A stretch of 64,000 bases of DNA from Desulfomonile tiedjei DSM 6799 (GTDB taxonomy: Bacteria > Desulfobacterota > Desulfomonilia > Desulfomonilales > Desulfomonilaceae): assembly GCF_000266945.1 (NCBI RefSeq), contig NC_018025.1:3162001-3226000 (forward strand). Direction: 5' to 3'. The notes beneath the pieces are model-generated. The model did no database searches, had not been told where the DNA came from, and saw only the letters and a list, made by a program, of their open reading frames with translations. A program made the translations under genes and the position numbers. The number at the start of each line of letters is the position of its first letter. The stretch's first letter is position 1. Shown one piece after another: positions 33,877 to 42,997 of the stretch.

Positions 33877-36081
33877 TCAGGAAAACGGCAGATAGCTCTG
33901 CAACAGAGATTTGCGAGTCTTTCTGTCTTTTCTGGCTTTTTTTCCGGAATCCGATGCTTGGGAACCATCATCGGAATCAGAATCGGACTCCTGTTCCGTA
34001 GAAATATGTTCAGATAAAACGCTTTCCTCTGCGACGGTCGCAGGAGCTTCGTCCTGCAAGTCTGCGACGACAAGCTGCGACTCTTCGACGCTCGGCGCTG
34101 ACATTACGATCTCGACAGTTTCTTCGAGGCTCGAAATCGACGACATGACCTCCACTGATTCTTCGGAGTCCTGGACTGATGACACAACCTCGACCGGTTC
34201 TTCAGCAATTACTGGTTCCGGTGTTTCTTCCGGCTGTTCCTTCTCAGGTTTTACGATGAAATCGAGATCTTCTTTTTCCACATGCAGATCGACGGTGATG
34301 TCTGCCTCTTCCCCATTATCCGATGCGGATAACGCCGCTTCTTCCGCAGCAGGTTCGGACACAGGTTCGGCCTCTTCGATCTGTGTTTCCTGAGCCGCAA
34401 CCGTCTTTTTTCTGGTTCTTCTTTTTCTCTTCGGTTTTGCCGGTTGTTTCTCTTCGGCCGGCTCGGCCACTGTGGTAGCTGGCTTCTCTTCTTCCGTCGG
34501 CTCAGGTATTATTTCAGCTTGCTCTTCTTCGATAAAGACAGCAAGCTCCGACGCTTGCGCAGTGAGCGCAGGCTCAAAGGAAGGCGCTTCCCCTATTTCT
34601 TCTTTCTGTTCTTTCACCGCTTCTACGAGTATCTCTTTTTCCGGGAGGTTTTCTTTCACAGTGACAAGGACGCGCGCATTGTACTGCGATTCCATCTCTA
34701 CGAGCTGAGCCCTCATCTTGTTCAAAAGGTACTCACCCACTTTCAGAGGAACTGTTGCTCGAACTTCCGAAACTGTGGACTTGATCAGCAGCGATTTTAT
34801 CTTCCTGAAAACTGAAAGGGCTGCCATTTCAGGCGATTTCATCCTGCCATGTCCGTCGCACAAGGGGCAGTCCATGTACTCGCCTGTCCCGAGAGATGAT
34901 TTGAGGCGCTGTCGAGAGAGTTCCAGTAAACCGAGAGCCGAAATCCGGAGAATCTTGGTTTTGGCCCGATCCGTCTTGAGTACCGCTTTAACTGCTTTTT
35001 CGACTTCTTGATTATGTTTCTTGTGCACCATATCAATGAAATCGATGACTATGATTCCGCCCAAGTCCCGCAGCCTTAACTGGCGGGCAATTTCTGGAGC
35101 AGCTTCCAGATTGACCCGAAAAGCGGTTTCCTCGATGCCTTTTTCTTTCGTTGCGCTCCCGGAGTTCACATCAACAGTAACCATCGCTTCCGTTTGTTCG
35201 ATGATGATGTAACCACCGGATTTTAATTTTATTTTCTTGCGGTAGACCTGTTCCAACTGCTCTTCAAGCTGGTACTTGTTAAAGAGTGGGCGTTTTTCCT
35301 GGTACAGCTTCACGAGATTCTCGTACTTGGGCATCACCTGATGAAAGAAGTCTCTCACCCGCTTGTACGTATCCTTTTCATCCACGAGAATTTCCGAGAT
35401 GTCCGGGGAGAAATGTTCTCGTATAGTTCTGATCACCAGATCATGCTCTCTGTACAGAAGTGTCGGTGCCTCCGATTCTGCCACATGGGTTTCGATGACT
35501 TCCCAGAGCTTCATCAAATAGTTCAGGTCACGAGCCAATTCGGTTTTAGTCCGACCCATGCCTGCCGTTCGAATGATGAATCCCATATTGTCGGGCAGTT
35601 TCAGTTGCTTAACAATTTCCTTCAACTTCTTCCGTTCTTTTTCGTCCTCGATTTTCCGGGAAACACCATACAGGCTGGTTCCCGGCATAAGCACCAGATA
35701 ACGCCCCGCCAATGAGATGTTCGTAGTGAGGCAGGCTCCTTTGGTGTTCCGTTCTTCCTTGTTCACCTGTACGAGAACATGATCTTCCTTCTTGAAAACC
35801 TCTTGGATTCTCGGACGTCTCCGATTAGCCTCAAAAGATTCCGGGAAGTAGGATGGATGAACGTCATTTATTGACAGGAAACCGTTTCTATCACACCCAT
35901 AATCGACAAATACCGCTTGGAGAGAAGGCTCGACACGAGTGACCACTCCCTTGTAAATATTACCGAGAGTTGCTTCTCGCGTTTTGACTTGAACGTCCAG
36001 TTCTTCGAGTAGTCCGTCACATACAACTGCAACGCGACATTCCTCAGGTTGACTGGCATTTATGAGCATTTTTTTGAGCAT
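33877..36081 (-). CDS. Rne/Rng-family ribonuclease with long acidic tail
   Basis: Endoribonuclease of the RNase E/G family, active in rRNA and mRNA processing, 734 residues. The N-terminal S1 RNA-binding domain spans about 35-125. The catalytic region holds 'VTVDVNSGS' and 'GGIIVIDFIDM', giving the two metal-binding aspartates. 'CPLCDGHGRM' is the Zn-link cysteine pair for oligomerisation. After about residue 480 the tail is acidic and repetitive, with a basic patch (KPKRKRRTRKK) and repeated V-(E/V)-x-S-S-x-x-(S/L)-E-E units; it ends with a lysine-rich stretch. Such tails usually bind RNA or degradosome partners. engB lies 70 bp upstream on the same strand. Confidence 0.93.
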   Translation of the reverse strand: MLKKMLINASQPEECRVAVVCDGLLEELDVQVKTREATLGNIYKGVVTRVEPSLQAVFVDYGCDRNGFLSINDVHPSYFPESFEANRRRPRIQEVFKKEDHVLVQVNKEERNTKGACLTTNISLAGRYLVLMPGTSLYGVSRKIEDEKERKKLKEIVKQLKLPDNMGFIIRTAGMGRTKTELARDLNYLMKLWEVIETHVAESEAPTLLYREHDLVIRTIREHFSPDISEILVDEKDTYKRVRDFFHQVMPKYENLVKLYQEKRPLFNKYQLEEQLEQVYRKKIKLKSGGYIIIEQTEAMVTVDVNSGSATKEKGIEETAFRVNLEAAPEIARQLRLRDLGGIIVIDFIDMVHKKHNQEVEKAVKAVLKTDRAKTKILRISALGLLELSRQRLKSSLGTGEYMDCPLCDGHGRMKSPEMAALSVFRKIKSLLIKSTVSEVRATVPLKVGEYLLNKMRAQLVEMESQYNARVLVTVKENLPEKEILVEAVKEQKEEIGEAPSFEPALTAQASELAVFIEEEQAEIIPEPTEEEKPATTVAEPAEEKQPAKPKRKRRTRKKTVAAQETQIEEAEPVSEPAAEEAALSASDNGEEADITVDLHVEKEDLDFIVKPEKEQPEETPEPVIAEEPVEVVSSVQDSEESVEVMSSISSLEETVEIVMSAPSVEESQLVVADLQDEAPATVAEESVLSEHISTEQESDSDSDDGSQASDSGKKARKDRKTRKSLLQSYLPFS

Positions 36082-36150
36082 ATGAGTCTTCTCTTGATTC
36101 TTTATAATATCGTTTTTTCCGGTCTAGGCCTCGCATCTCCCGCGAGGCAT

Positions 36151-36729
36151 CTACTCTATAATTTTTTTGATCTCTTTCCACAATTCATTTTTTCCCAGTC
36201 CGTTCAAGGCTGAGAAGAAAACTATCGGAACATCCATTTGAATGGCCGATCGTATGGTTCGCTTCTGTTCGGCCATCTGATTACGGGTCAATTTGTCCGC
36301 CTTAGTAGCTGCAACTATAAGAGGTTTGTCATACGCCTGCAAGAACTCGATAAGGCTCATGTCCGATTCGGTAGGAGGACGTCTTGCGTCCACGATTACC
36401 ACAACCCCCGCTAGTTGCCTTCGCCCTGTGAGGTACGTTTCCACCATGGGTCGCCATTTTTCCCTGACCTCGAGAGGCACTTTGGCGAATCCATATCCTG
36501 GCAAATCTACGAAATAGAGGCGGCCGTTTATAAGATAAAAATTGAGCTTTCGCGTATGCCCCGGCGTCTTGGAAGTACGAACAAGATTGCGTCTCCCCAG
36601 AAGCGTATTTATCATTGAGGACTTCCCCACATTGGAACGTCCTGCAAACGCCAATTCCGAATATTCGCCCGGAGGATAATCCTTTTTCTCTTCAGCAGCC
36701 CGAAAAAATTCCGCGGTAGATACCTTCAT
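36151..36729 (-). CDS. engB: Ribosome biogenesis GTP-binding protein YihA/EngB
   Basis: Small GTPase needed for assembly of the large ribosomal subunit. The 192-residue protein carries the P-loop GRSNVGKS at residues 30-37, the switch region 'TSKTPGHTRKLNF', G3 as 'DLPGYGFAKV' and G4 as 'ATKADKL'. These motifs and the length are standard for EngB. It lies directly ahead of the RNase gene on the minus strand with about 70 bp between, so co-expression is plausible. The start is the ATG at 36729. Confidence 0.95.
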   Translation of the reverse strand: MKVSTAEFFRAAEEKKDYPPGEYSELAFAGRSNVGKSSMINTLLGRRNLVRTSKTPGHTRKLNFYLINGRLYFVDLPGYGFAKVPLEVREKWRPMVETYLTGRRQLAGVVVIVDARRPPTESDMSLIEFLQAYDKPLIVAATKADKLTRNQMAEQKRTIRSAIQMDVPIVFFSALNGLGKNELWKEIKKIIE

Positions 36730-37113
36730 GTTAAAGCCGCCCAGTCAATTCGATCAAACCTGCGGCAATTGCAATCCGACTTCTCCGGCCAACATGCTCT
36801 CGTTTTCCGAGAAACGAAACAGAAATCATTCTGAATATATTCTTCGTAATTTTTGACCCAGCTACCGATTTCGACCGAAAGTTTCTTCTCAGTATTTTAG
36901 CTCCATTCTGTTAGAAAAGAAAGACTTGCCGGAAGCAATTAACATGTTTCTGGACGATCTTTATCCTTGAAGCGCTTCGCGATAGATCGGTTCTCCTTCT
37001 GTGGGGGCAGATTACGATGAATTCTGAAGCGACAAAGCCCATTTGGAAGGGATGATTCCCGGATTCGGCATACTCGAATCGCATTATATTCATGAGCCAT
37101 GAGGACAAGAATT
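36730..37113. other. Divergent spacer between engB and ridA
   Basis: This 384-bp stretch should hold promoters for both directions. Short frames on either strand lack ribosome sites and familiar patterns. No hairpin with a T-run was noticed. Confidence 0.4.
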
Positions 37114-37506
37114 ATGACGAAAAGAACAGTGAGCGCGCCGGCAGCAGGTACTCCGGTAGGTCCATATTCACAAGCTGTGATCGCGGGCAACTGGATTTTT
37201 GTATCCGCAGAAAAAGGCATCGATCCCCGAACGGGCAGTATTCCCGACGGTGGTGTTCGAGGGGAGACATCTCAGGTGCTCAACAACATAAAAGCAATCC
37301 TGGAGGCCGCAGGCGCATCGATGCAGCATGTGGTGCGCTGCGTGGTGTACCTGAAAAACATGGACGATTTTGCAGCCATGAATGAAGCGTATGCTGCAGT
37401 ATTCTCCGAGAATCCACCGGCTCGGACTACCGTTGGAGTGGCTGCATTGCCTCTGGGCCTCAATGTTATGATAGAAGCAACCGCCTTCAAAATAGATGCG
37501 GCTTAA
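37114..37506 (+). CDS. RidA-family enamine/imine deaminase
   Basis: Rid7102/RidA-type protein of 130 residues that hydrolyses reactive enamine or imine intermediates formed by PLP enzymes. The motifs are 'PVGPYSQAVIAGNWIFVSAEKGIDP', 'VLNNIKAILEAAGASMQHVVRCVVYL', 'PARTTVGVAALPLG' and 'VMIEATAF'. The Arg of 'PARTTV' is the usual substrate-binding residue. The ATG at 37114 has GAGG 9 bp upstream; the earlier ATG at 37099 has no site. The next gene follows after 38 bp on the same strand and may be co-transcribed. Confidence 0.93.
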   Translation: MTKRTVSAPAAGTPVGPYSQAVIAGNWIFVSAEKGIDPRTGSIPDGGVRGETSQVLNNIKAILEAAGASMQHVVRCVVYLKNMDDFAAMNEAYAAVFSENPPARTTVGVAALPLGLNVMIEATAFKIDAA

Positions 37507-37544
37507 ACTCGATCACCAGAACTCTATCTTGGCAGGAGGTCTCC

Positions 37545-38324
37545 ATGAACGATGCAGTTCAGCACCAAATTCCGGGGCTTGACGTTTATGGGCTAAAAAA
37601 AGCTCTTCTGTTGCAGGTCTACGATACGTATAACTCGATAGTCTCCGAATTTGAATCCGCTTGCAGAGATTCATGCGCAACCTGCTGCACCCAAAACGTG
37701 CTTGCCACAACCCTGGAGTCCTCTGTTCTATTGGAATACTGCGAAGATGAACGTTTCGATAAGCTTCATGAGAAGATTGTCCCGAATCGAATGCGGCCGT
37801 TGGTTACGGTCAACACCTTCGCTGATCAGTGCATGCATTCACAGGATCCTCCACTATCACTCCAGGCAGACGACAAAACCGCGTGCCCTTTGCTGGAACA
37901 ATCCAGGTGCACGGTGTATCAAGGCAGACCGTTTGCATGCAGATCCATGTGGTCCCGAACTCAATGCCGGGCCCATGGCATCGCAATTATGGACCCGCTC
38001 CTCGTAAGTATAAATAGTGTCTTCCAACAGATAATTGAGGATATAGATGCGGGAGGGCTCTACGGCAATCTCCTCGATATCATGCTTCACTTCGGAACTG
38101 CTGAAATGAGAAAGTCCTACGTTCTCGGGCAACGCGTTACTGCCGGGGAAGGATTGATCTTCAATGTCCCCAACCCAGGGTTCCTGGTTTTACCCGGGCA
38201 CAGGACTTATATAGGACGTTCTTTGGCTCCGCTGTGGAACCAGACCTTTTCAGGCCTACTTTTCAAAGAGGCGGTCTCATGCGTGAGAGAGTACTATCGT
38301 GAACAAGCGATGGCTACCGGGTAA
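37545..38324 (+). CDS. YkgJ-family cysteine-cluster protein
   Basis: A 259-residue protein with the zinc- or iron-chelating cysteine set of the YkgJ family. The cysteines lie in 'CRDSCATCCTQN' near residue 43, 'CPLLEQSRCTVYQGRPFACR' in the middle and 'RTQCR' slightly later. In this family the cysteines are thought to bind a metal or Fe-S cluster. The longer-than-usual C-terminal half has no familiar domain. A ribosome site (GGAGG) precedes the ATG. It follows ridA and precedes the selenocysteine tRNA on the opposite strand. Function unknown. Confidence 0.8.
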   Translation: MNDAVQHQIPGLDVYGLKKALLLQVYDTYNSIVSEFESACRDSCATCCTQNVLATTLESSVLLEYCEDERFDKLHEKIVPNRMRPLVTVNTFADQCMHSQDPPLSLQADDKTACPLLEQSRCTVYQGRPFACRSMWSRTQCRAHGIAIMDPLLVSINSVFQQIIEDIDAGGLYGNLLDIMLHFGTAEMRKSYVLGQRVTAGEGLIFNVPNPGFLVLPGHRTYIGRSLAPLWNQTFSGLLFKEAVSCVREYYREQAMATG

Positions 38325-38377
38325 GAGAAGCTTTCGAGGTATTATTGGGAATTATGGTTTGGGGAGAATGTCGGGAA

Positions 38378-38475
38378 TGGCGGAGGTGCATGGGAATCGA
38401 ACCCACCCAGAACGGTACTAGCGCCCTGCTTACGGTTTTGAAGACCGCGGAGCCCACCAGGACTCTACCACCTCC
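38378..38475 (-). tRNA. selC: Selenocysteine tRNA (anticodon UCA)
   Basis: On the minus strand a 98-nt cloverleaf with encoded CCA is seen. The acceptor GGAGGTG pairs with CACCTCC; the eighth pair expected of tRNA-Sec is G opposite G and not canonical. The D-stem has six pairs (GAGTCC/GGGCTC), as in tRNA-Sec. The anticodon stem CGGT/ACCG carries the loop CTTCAAA, giving UCA to read UGA. The variable arm is long. The host should therefore make selenoproteins; the other selenium genes are not in this window. Confidence 0.95.
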
Positions 38476-38509
38476 AATTTCGGATCGTTCCTAAGCCTTT
38501 GAGTATACA

Positions 38510-39484
38510 TTAATCCGTTTCCCCGGAAAAGGACCGTGCATAGGAATTGCCAAAAAAAACTTTCATTCCCGCAATGATGGATTCCAAATTGCCTCTGAAA
38601 GCCAGCGTCATCTCGTTATGAGCTGCAAATCCGCACATGGAGCATTCCGAAGGGCCGCGATTCTTCAAATAGCACCCATGAAGTACTGTGCCATCCGGTT
38701 CCGCGTTCGCGAGCAATCCTGCTTCGCAACTCCATGTTTCTCTTTTCAGTTCTTCAAGACTTGCGAACGAATTCATGATGGGATATCCGAGCCGTTTCAT
38801 CATCATGAGTTGGTCCAATAGCATCGCCCGTTCCGCATGGGGCAGGAACAGCGAGTCAGGTAGGCCATCGTACGGATAATAAAACTGAAGTGTTATGCCG
38901 TCGACTACACCCAGCAAGAGCCCCACCAGTTTTGGGATACTATCGGCATTTTCCGTACTGATGGTCGTGCTGACATACGGACGTGATTTTGGAGCTTGCT
39001 GCAGATTCCTCATCACTCGGGAGTACGTTCCTTTGCCTCTCACCCTATCGTGAATGTAAGGTGGCCCGTCGAGACTGACCCACAGCCGGTCCAATGGGAG
39101 CCCCTGCCATGAGAGTGTCCCGTTCGTTGTTAGGCAGACGCATGGAAATAATTCACGTGCCGCCCACACTACATCTTTAATTCCTCGATTACCGTCTCGC
39201 CAGAGGAGCGGTTCTCCACCTTCAAAGATGATTATTCGCGCCCCCATTGATCTGAGACGGTGCATAGTGTCCAAGACTTCTTCAAAAGTGGGTTCAGGTC
39301 CGGACCGGAGCCAGTATGGACAGTGAGTACATCGAAGATTGCACCGGTGGGTGATTTTGTACCCCGCGAGAACCGGGACAGTCTTGCCGAAAAGACGATA
39401 GGACAGAAAAGGTCCGGCAAATTGCAGAACCTTTGCCACTGAAGCAGCTTTTTGACGGAGTATATTTTTCTTGTTACCATTCAT
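38510..39484 (-). CDS. Radical SAM protein
   Basis: Radical S-adenosylmethionine enzyme of 324 residues from the ATG at 39484. The cluster motif is CNLRCTHC (C48, C52, C55), preceded by 'GYKITHR'. The GGEP loop is 'IIFEGGEPLLW' and the following strand is 'LWVSLDGPPYIHD'. Late cysteines ('WSCEAGLLANAEPDG', 'HGCYLKNRGPSECSMC') suggest an extra cluster. An alternative ATG at 39502 would add six residues. It is divergent from the alkylguanine methyltransferase gene, and the two starts are only about 60 bp apart. Substrate unknown; similar in type to the radical SAM protein at 18803 but not a close copy. Confidence 0.85.
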   Translation of the reverse strand: MNGNKKNILRQKAASVAKVLQFAGPFLSYRLFGKTVPVLAGYKITHRCNLRCTHCPYWLRSGPEPTFEEVLDTMHRLRSMGARIIIFEGGEPLLWRDGNRGIKDVVWAARELFPCVCLTTNGTLSWQGLPLDRLWVSLDGPPYIHDRVRGKGTYSRVMRNLQQAPKSRPYVSTTISTENADSIPKLVGLLLGVVDGITLQFYYPYDGLPDSLFLPHAERAMLLDQLMMMKRLGYPIMNSFASLEELKRETWSCEAGLLANAEPDGTVLHGCYLKNRGPSECSMCGFAAHNEMTLAFRGNLESIIAGMKVFFGNSYARSFSGETD

Positions 39485-39542
39485 GAGATCAGCATACCCC
39501 ATGAGAACCGGATGTACGCTCAATTTTTTTTGGAAAGGAAAA

Positions 39543-40058
39543 ATGAACTCTGAATCCAGTGCAGAAAAAGCGCGTTCGGCAGAAATAGTCATCCATCATT
39601 TTTTTTCCGACCTGGTGGGATGGCTTGAATTGCAGGCATCGAAAGACGGTGTCCGCTCGATTTCCTTTGTAGAAGCTCCAGAATCCCTCAGCGCGGCGTC
39701 CGATGACCCCGTCATATCTGAGTTGCTCATGCAATTGGATGCCTATTTTGCCGGAGAGCTTACGGAATTTTCCATACCGCTTGCACCACCAGGAGGAACC
39801 CTGTTTCAAAGGCGAGTCTGGGACAGACTCATGGCAATTCCCTACGGCGAAACGAGATCATATGGCGAAATTGCAGTTGAAGTGGGGGTCCCGAAAGGCG
39901 CTCGAGCTGTAGGGCTCGCAAATAAAAAGAACTTTTTGCCTATCGTGATTCCCTGCCATAGAGTAATCCGAAGTAACGGCGATCTGGGAGGATATGATTC
40001 CGGAGTGGCAATCAAGCAGAAATTGCTGCAATTCGAGTCTCGGAAGAATCGGCATTAG
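39543..40058 (+). CDS. Methylated-DNA-protein cysteine methyltransferase (Ogt/AGT)
   Basis: Suicide DNA-repair protein of 171 residues. It transfers an alkyl group from O6-alkylguanine to its own cysteine, here the Cys in 'IVIPCHRVIRSNGDLGGY', the invariant PCHRV motif. 'FQRRVWDRLMAIPYGETRSYGEIA' is the conserved DNA-binding helix region before it. The first 60 residues form the less conserved N-terminal domain. The ATG at 39543 has AAAGGAA just upstream; longer in-frame starts have none and would run into the divergent radical SAM gene. Convergent with the DUF6178-like gene. Confidence 0.93.
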   Translation: MNSESSAEKARSAEIVIHHFFSDLVGWLELQASKDGVRSISFVEAPESLSAASDDPVISELLMQLDAYFAGELTEFSIPLAPPGGTLFQRRVWDRLMAIPYGETRSYGEIAVEVGVPKGARAVGLANKKNFLPIVIPCHRVIRSNGDLGGYDSGVAIKQKLLQFESRKNRH

Positions 40059-40070
40059 AATGCAACGTTC

Positions 40071-41396
40071 CTACATAGGTTCCCATTTTTCTTCCAGAGC
40101 CTGCCGGTTCATCATACCCCTGATCGAAGTAATGTCCTGCAAGAATTCGAATTCTCTTGCCGGCTGATTCTCGAAAACATTTCCTGCGTAATACGGGCGT
40201 TTCTGAAGAAGCCCCGAGACAATTCCCGCAAGAGGATTTCCGAGATTTTCTACCCCACCCTCGTAGTTTCTGATGAATTGACGCACTTCTTTTCTCAGAT
40301 CCAAGATGAGGCTGAATCCGCGCCGGAACAGAAGTTCCATGTGATTCGTCTGGAGTATCTTCGCAGCGTTCGTCACATCTTCATCACAGATTTCTTCAAG
40401 CGCGATGTTGATGTATGCAGCGACCTTGTTCAGACTGGCTCGAATTTCTTCCAGCGATCCCGGGTCCTTGCCGTCTGCGATAATCACCTTATTGGCAAGA
40501 TGCGCGAGTTCTCTGGACATCCTGTCCCGCTCGTCCAGAAGAGCAGTCTTTGCAAGACTTCTCCGGAACAGATTATTCGATTCGAGAACCTTAAGCGGGA
40601 ATTCCATTAAGGGTTCGGGGGTGTCGCCCTCTTCATGCGCCGGCAACGTGTCATCTCCAGGATAGTGAATCCCATTTTTGTGAAGGTACTGATATATCTC
40701 CAGGACTTCGTCGAACTCCGGAAATCCTTTTTCTGAAAGTCGCGCTGCACGCCACTTTCGCGCAAGCTCCTCATTCTCCATTTGATTGTCCCAGGTCAAA
40801 TGTTCCATCAAATGCAAATAGAAAATATTATTCCAGCGAAAAATGGACTCCAAGATCCGCTTCAAAGCATCTTCCGTATCCGCAGATGTGAACTCGATGA
40901 AGAACACGTCATCGAGTGTGAACGCAGGAAGCGAGTCCAACTGCTCAGTCAGATCGGAATTCTCATCCCTGGATGTTATTTTAAGGAATTTCCCGAGAAG
41001 AGTAATCAGTAACTCCGTATCCGTGATCTGCACAAACTGCAGAATCTTCTCTTCTCCAGTTGCGGCAATAATATTGAGCCATCGACTTGCGGCATTGAGA
41101 TCGAGCATATCTTTCTTCCATAAATCCACATCCATGATGTATTGGAGTTGTTTCCCCGTGGTCATGGCAATAATCGACGGGGCATCGCTTTCGCCGAGTT
41201 GCTTGATTGTATAAAAGACCTCTTCTTCCGAGACCCTTCTCATTATTTCAGTCGGCCTCCGAGAAGCAGCCAGGAGATTTTCCCGCGATAGAGCCGTGAG
41301 CCCCCTGAAAATGTCGAGTCTTTTCTCAAGAGGAAGACGGTCAAAGGCGCTTATTATCTCTATGGCTTCTTCTTCGGTCGGGTTGTATTCTTTCAT
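40071..41396 (-). CDS. DUF6178-like large helical protein
   Basis: An acidic, mostly helical protein of 441 residues without signal peptide, membrane span or catalytic motif. Landmarks are 'FDRLPLEKRLDIFRGLTALSR' near the start, 'DAPSIIAMTTGKQLQYIMDVDLW' near 70-95 and 'FSLILDLRKEVRQFIRNYEGG' near 355. It resembles a protein family of unknown function found in Desulfobacterota (DUF6178); this identification is from memory and moderate. Two neighbouring genes are divergent or convergent, so it appears to be a single-gene unit. Function unknown. Confidence 0.6.
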   Translation of the reverse strand: MKEYNPTEEEAIEIISAFDRLPLEKRLDIFRGLTALSRENLLAASRRPTEIMRRVSEEEVFYTIKQLGESDAPSIIAMTTGKQLQYIMDVDLWKKDMLDLNAASRWLNIIAATGEEKILQFVQITDTELLITLLGKFLKITSRDENSDLTEQLDSLPAFTLDDVFFIEFTSADTEDALKRILESIFRWNNIFYLHLMEHLTWDNQMENEELARKWRAARLSEKGFPEFDEVLEIYQYLHKNGIHYPGDDTLPAHEEGDTPEPLMEFPLKVLESNNLFRRSLAKTALLDERDRMSRELAHLANKVIIADGKDPGSLEEIRASLNKVAAYINIALEEICDEDVTNAAKILQTNHMELLFRRGFSLILDLRKEVRQFIRNYEGGVENLGNPLAGIVSGLLQKRPYYAGNVFENQPAREFEFLQDITSIRGMMNRQALEEKWEPM

Positions 41397-41600
41397 GAGC
41401 CCAGTTTATTCATCGACGATGGGGAAATCAACATAAGCAGCATTGACGACAGCCGATCATATCGACTAACTTGATCTTAGTTCCTCTGCTTTCATCACGT
41501 GCAACCGGGACACCCGTCTGTTCCATGCAAGACCCGTACAGCAATGGGAAGACAAAGACGAAATAATCGCCCGGTCCAGAGAAATGAAGGAGTCGTGCAC

Positions 41601-42815
41601 ATGGAAAAATTAACCGGCAAAGCCATTATAGCAATGGGCGGCGGCCCCACCGCAGTCATCAACCAGTCACTGGTGGGAGCTGTGCTACAGGCCCGCCAGT
41701 ATTCCCATATCACCCAATTTTACGGAGCGTTTCGTGGTGTCGAGGGCCTGGTTGAAGAACAGATGGTCAATCTCTCTGAAGCGACAAGCCACAATCTTGA
41801 AATGGTAGGAAAAACACCGGGTGCCGGAATCCGGAGCACGCGTCTGAAGCCGGATGAGGAATTCTGCAGCCGCATTTTCAAGGTATGCAAAGCGCACGGT
41901 ATCCATTATTTCTTCTATATTGGCGGCAACGACTCTGCGGAAACCTGCCGCATCGTGAACACCTTCGCCCGCGAAGAAGGTTACGAGATGCGTGTATTGC
42001 ACATTCCGAAGACAATCGATAACGATCTTCGGGTGACCGATCATTGTCCGGGATATGGATCTGCAGCGAAATTCGTTGCCCAGGCCTTTATGGGTGTCAA
42101 CCTTGACAACCGATCTTTGCCCGGTGTGTACGTAGGTGTCGTTATGGGACGGCATGCAGGATTTCTTACGGCAGCATCGGTTTTCGCCCGCAAATACGAC
42201 GATGACGGCCCCCATTTGATTTACGTTCCGGAAAAGCCGTTCAGTTCGGATGAATTCCTGGCCAGTGTCGATGAAATGTATACCAAGTACGGACGAGCAA
42301 TAATAGCCGTGTCGGAAGGAATTCAAGACGAGCATGGCAAACCGGTAATTGCAGGCCTTGTGAAGGAAATCGAGCGGGATGCTCACGGGAATATTCAGTT
42401 GTCCGGAAGCACTTCTTTGGGAGATGCCTTGACCGGACTGGTCCGTGAAAAACTGAAAATCAAACGTGTGCGTTCGGACACATTCGGCTATCTGCAAAGA
42501 TCTTTCCTGGGTTGTGTCAGCGAAGTCGATGCGCATGAGGCCCGAGAAGTAGGCGAACGGGCCGTCCAGATTGCTGCATGGCATAGCGCCGACGGCTCCA
42601 TTACCATCGAACGAGTCGGCGATTACGGGGTAAGGTATAATTTGACCCCGCTGCAGGAAGTGGCAAAAGAAACCAAGTCAATGCCCGATGAATTTATCCA
42701 AGGAGCAAACAACGTAACGACCGAATTCAAGAATTACGCGAGACCTCTCCTGGGAGAGATTCCCGTATACGACAGAATACACGCCCCACGAGTCGAGAAA
42801 ATCTTGAATCCTTGA
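41601..42815 (+). CDS. PPi-dependent 6-phosphofructokinase
   Basis: Glycolytic enzyme of 404 residues that phosphorylates fructose 6-phosphate, most likely with pyrophosphate as donor. 'GGNDSAE' at 108-114 replaces the GGDGS of ATP-dependent enzymes, and 'PKTIDNDL' at 136-143 contains the catalytic aspartates. 'MGRHAGFLTAASVFA' is the sugar-phosphate site. A reversible PPi enzyme makes sense in a sulfate reducer, where sulfate activation releases PPi (inference). AAGGAG 8 bp before the ATG at 41601 sets the start and excludes a longer frame back to 41499. Confidence 0.9.
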   Translation: MEKLTGKAIIAMGGGPTAVINQSLVGAVLQARQYSHITQFYGAFRGVEGLVEEQMVNLSEATSHNLEMVGKTPGAGIRSTRLKPDEEFCSRIFKVCKAHGIHYFFYIGGNDSAETCRIVNTFAREEGYEMRVLHIPKTIDNDLRVTDHCPGYGSAAKFVAQAFMGVNLDNRSLPGVYVGVVMGRHAGFLTAASVFARKYDDDGPHLIYVPEKPFSSDEFLASVDEMYTKYGRAIIAVSEGIQDEHGKPVIAGLVKEIERDAHGNIQLSGSTSLGDALTGLVREKLKIKRVRSDTFGYLQRSFLGCVSEVDAHEAREVGERAVQIAAWHSADGSITIERVGDYGVRYNLTPLQEVAKETKSMPDEFIQGANNVTTEFKNYARPLLGEIPVYDRIHAPRVEKILNP

Positions 42816-42997
42816 TCGATTATGTACAGATTATTGACAGATTCTGTTGACCTGCATTCAGGTGAGAGAAGATTACGCGTTGAAAAACGCAGAAGCACTG
42901 CAAGAACACGGGTGCGCGAGATTACGTCATGAATCAGGAACAAATCGAACTTGAGCTGTTCTGAGCAAATTCCTGAGGGAAGCGTCTAGGGTGAACC

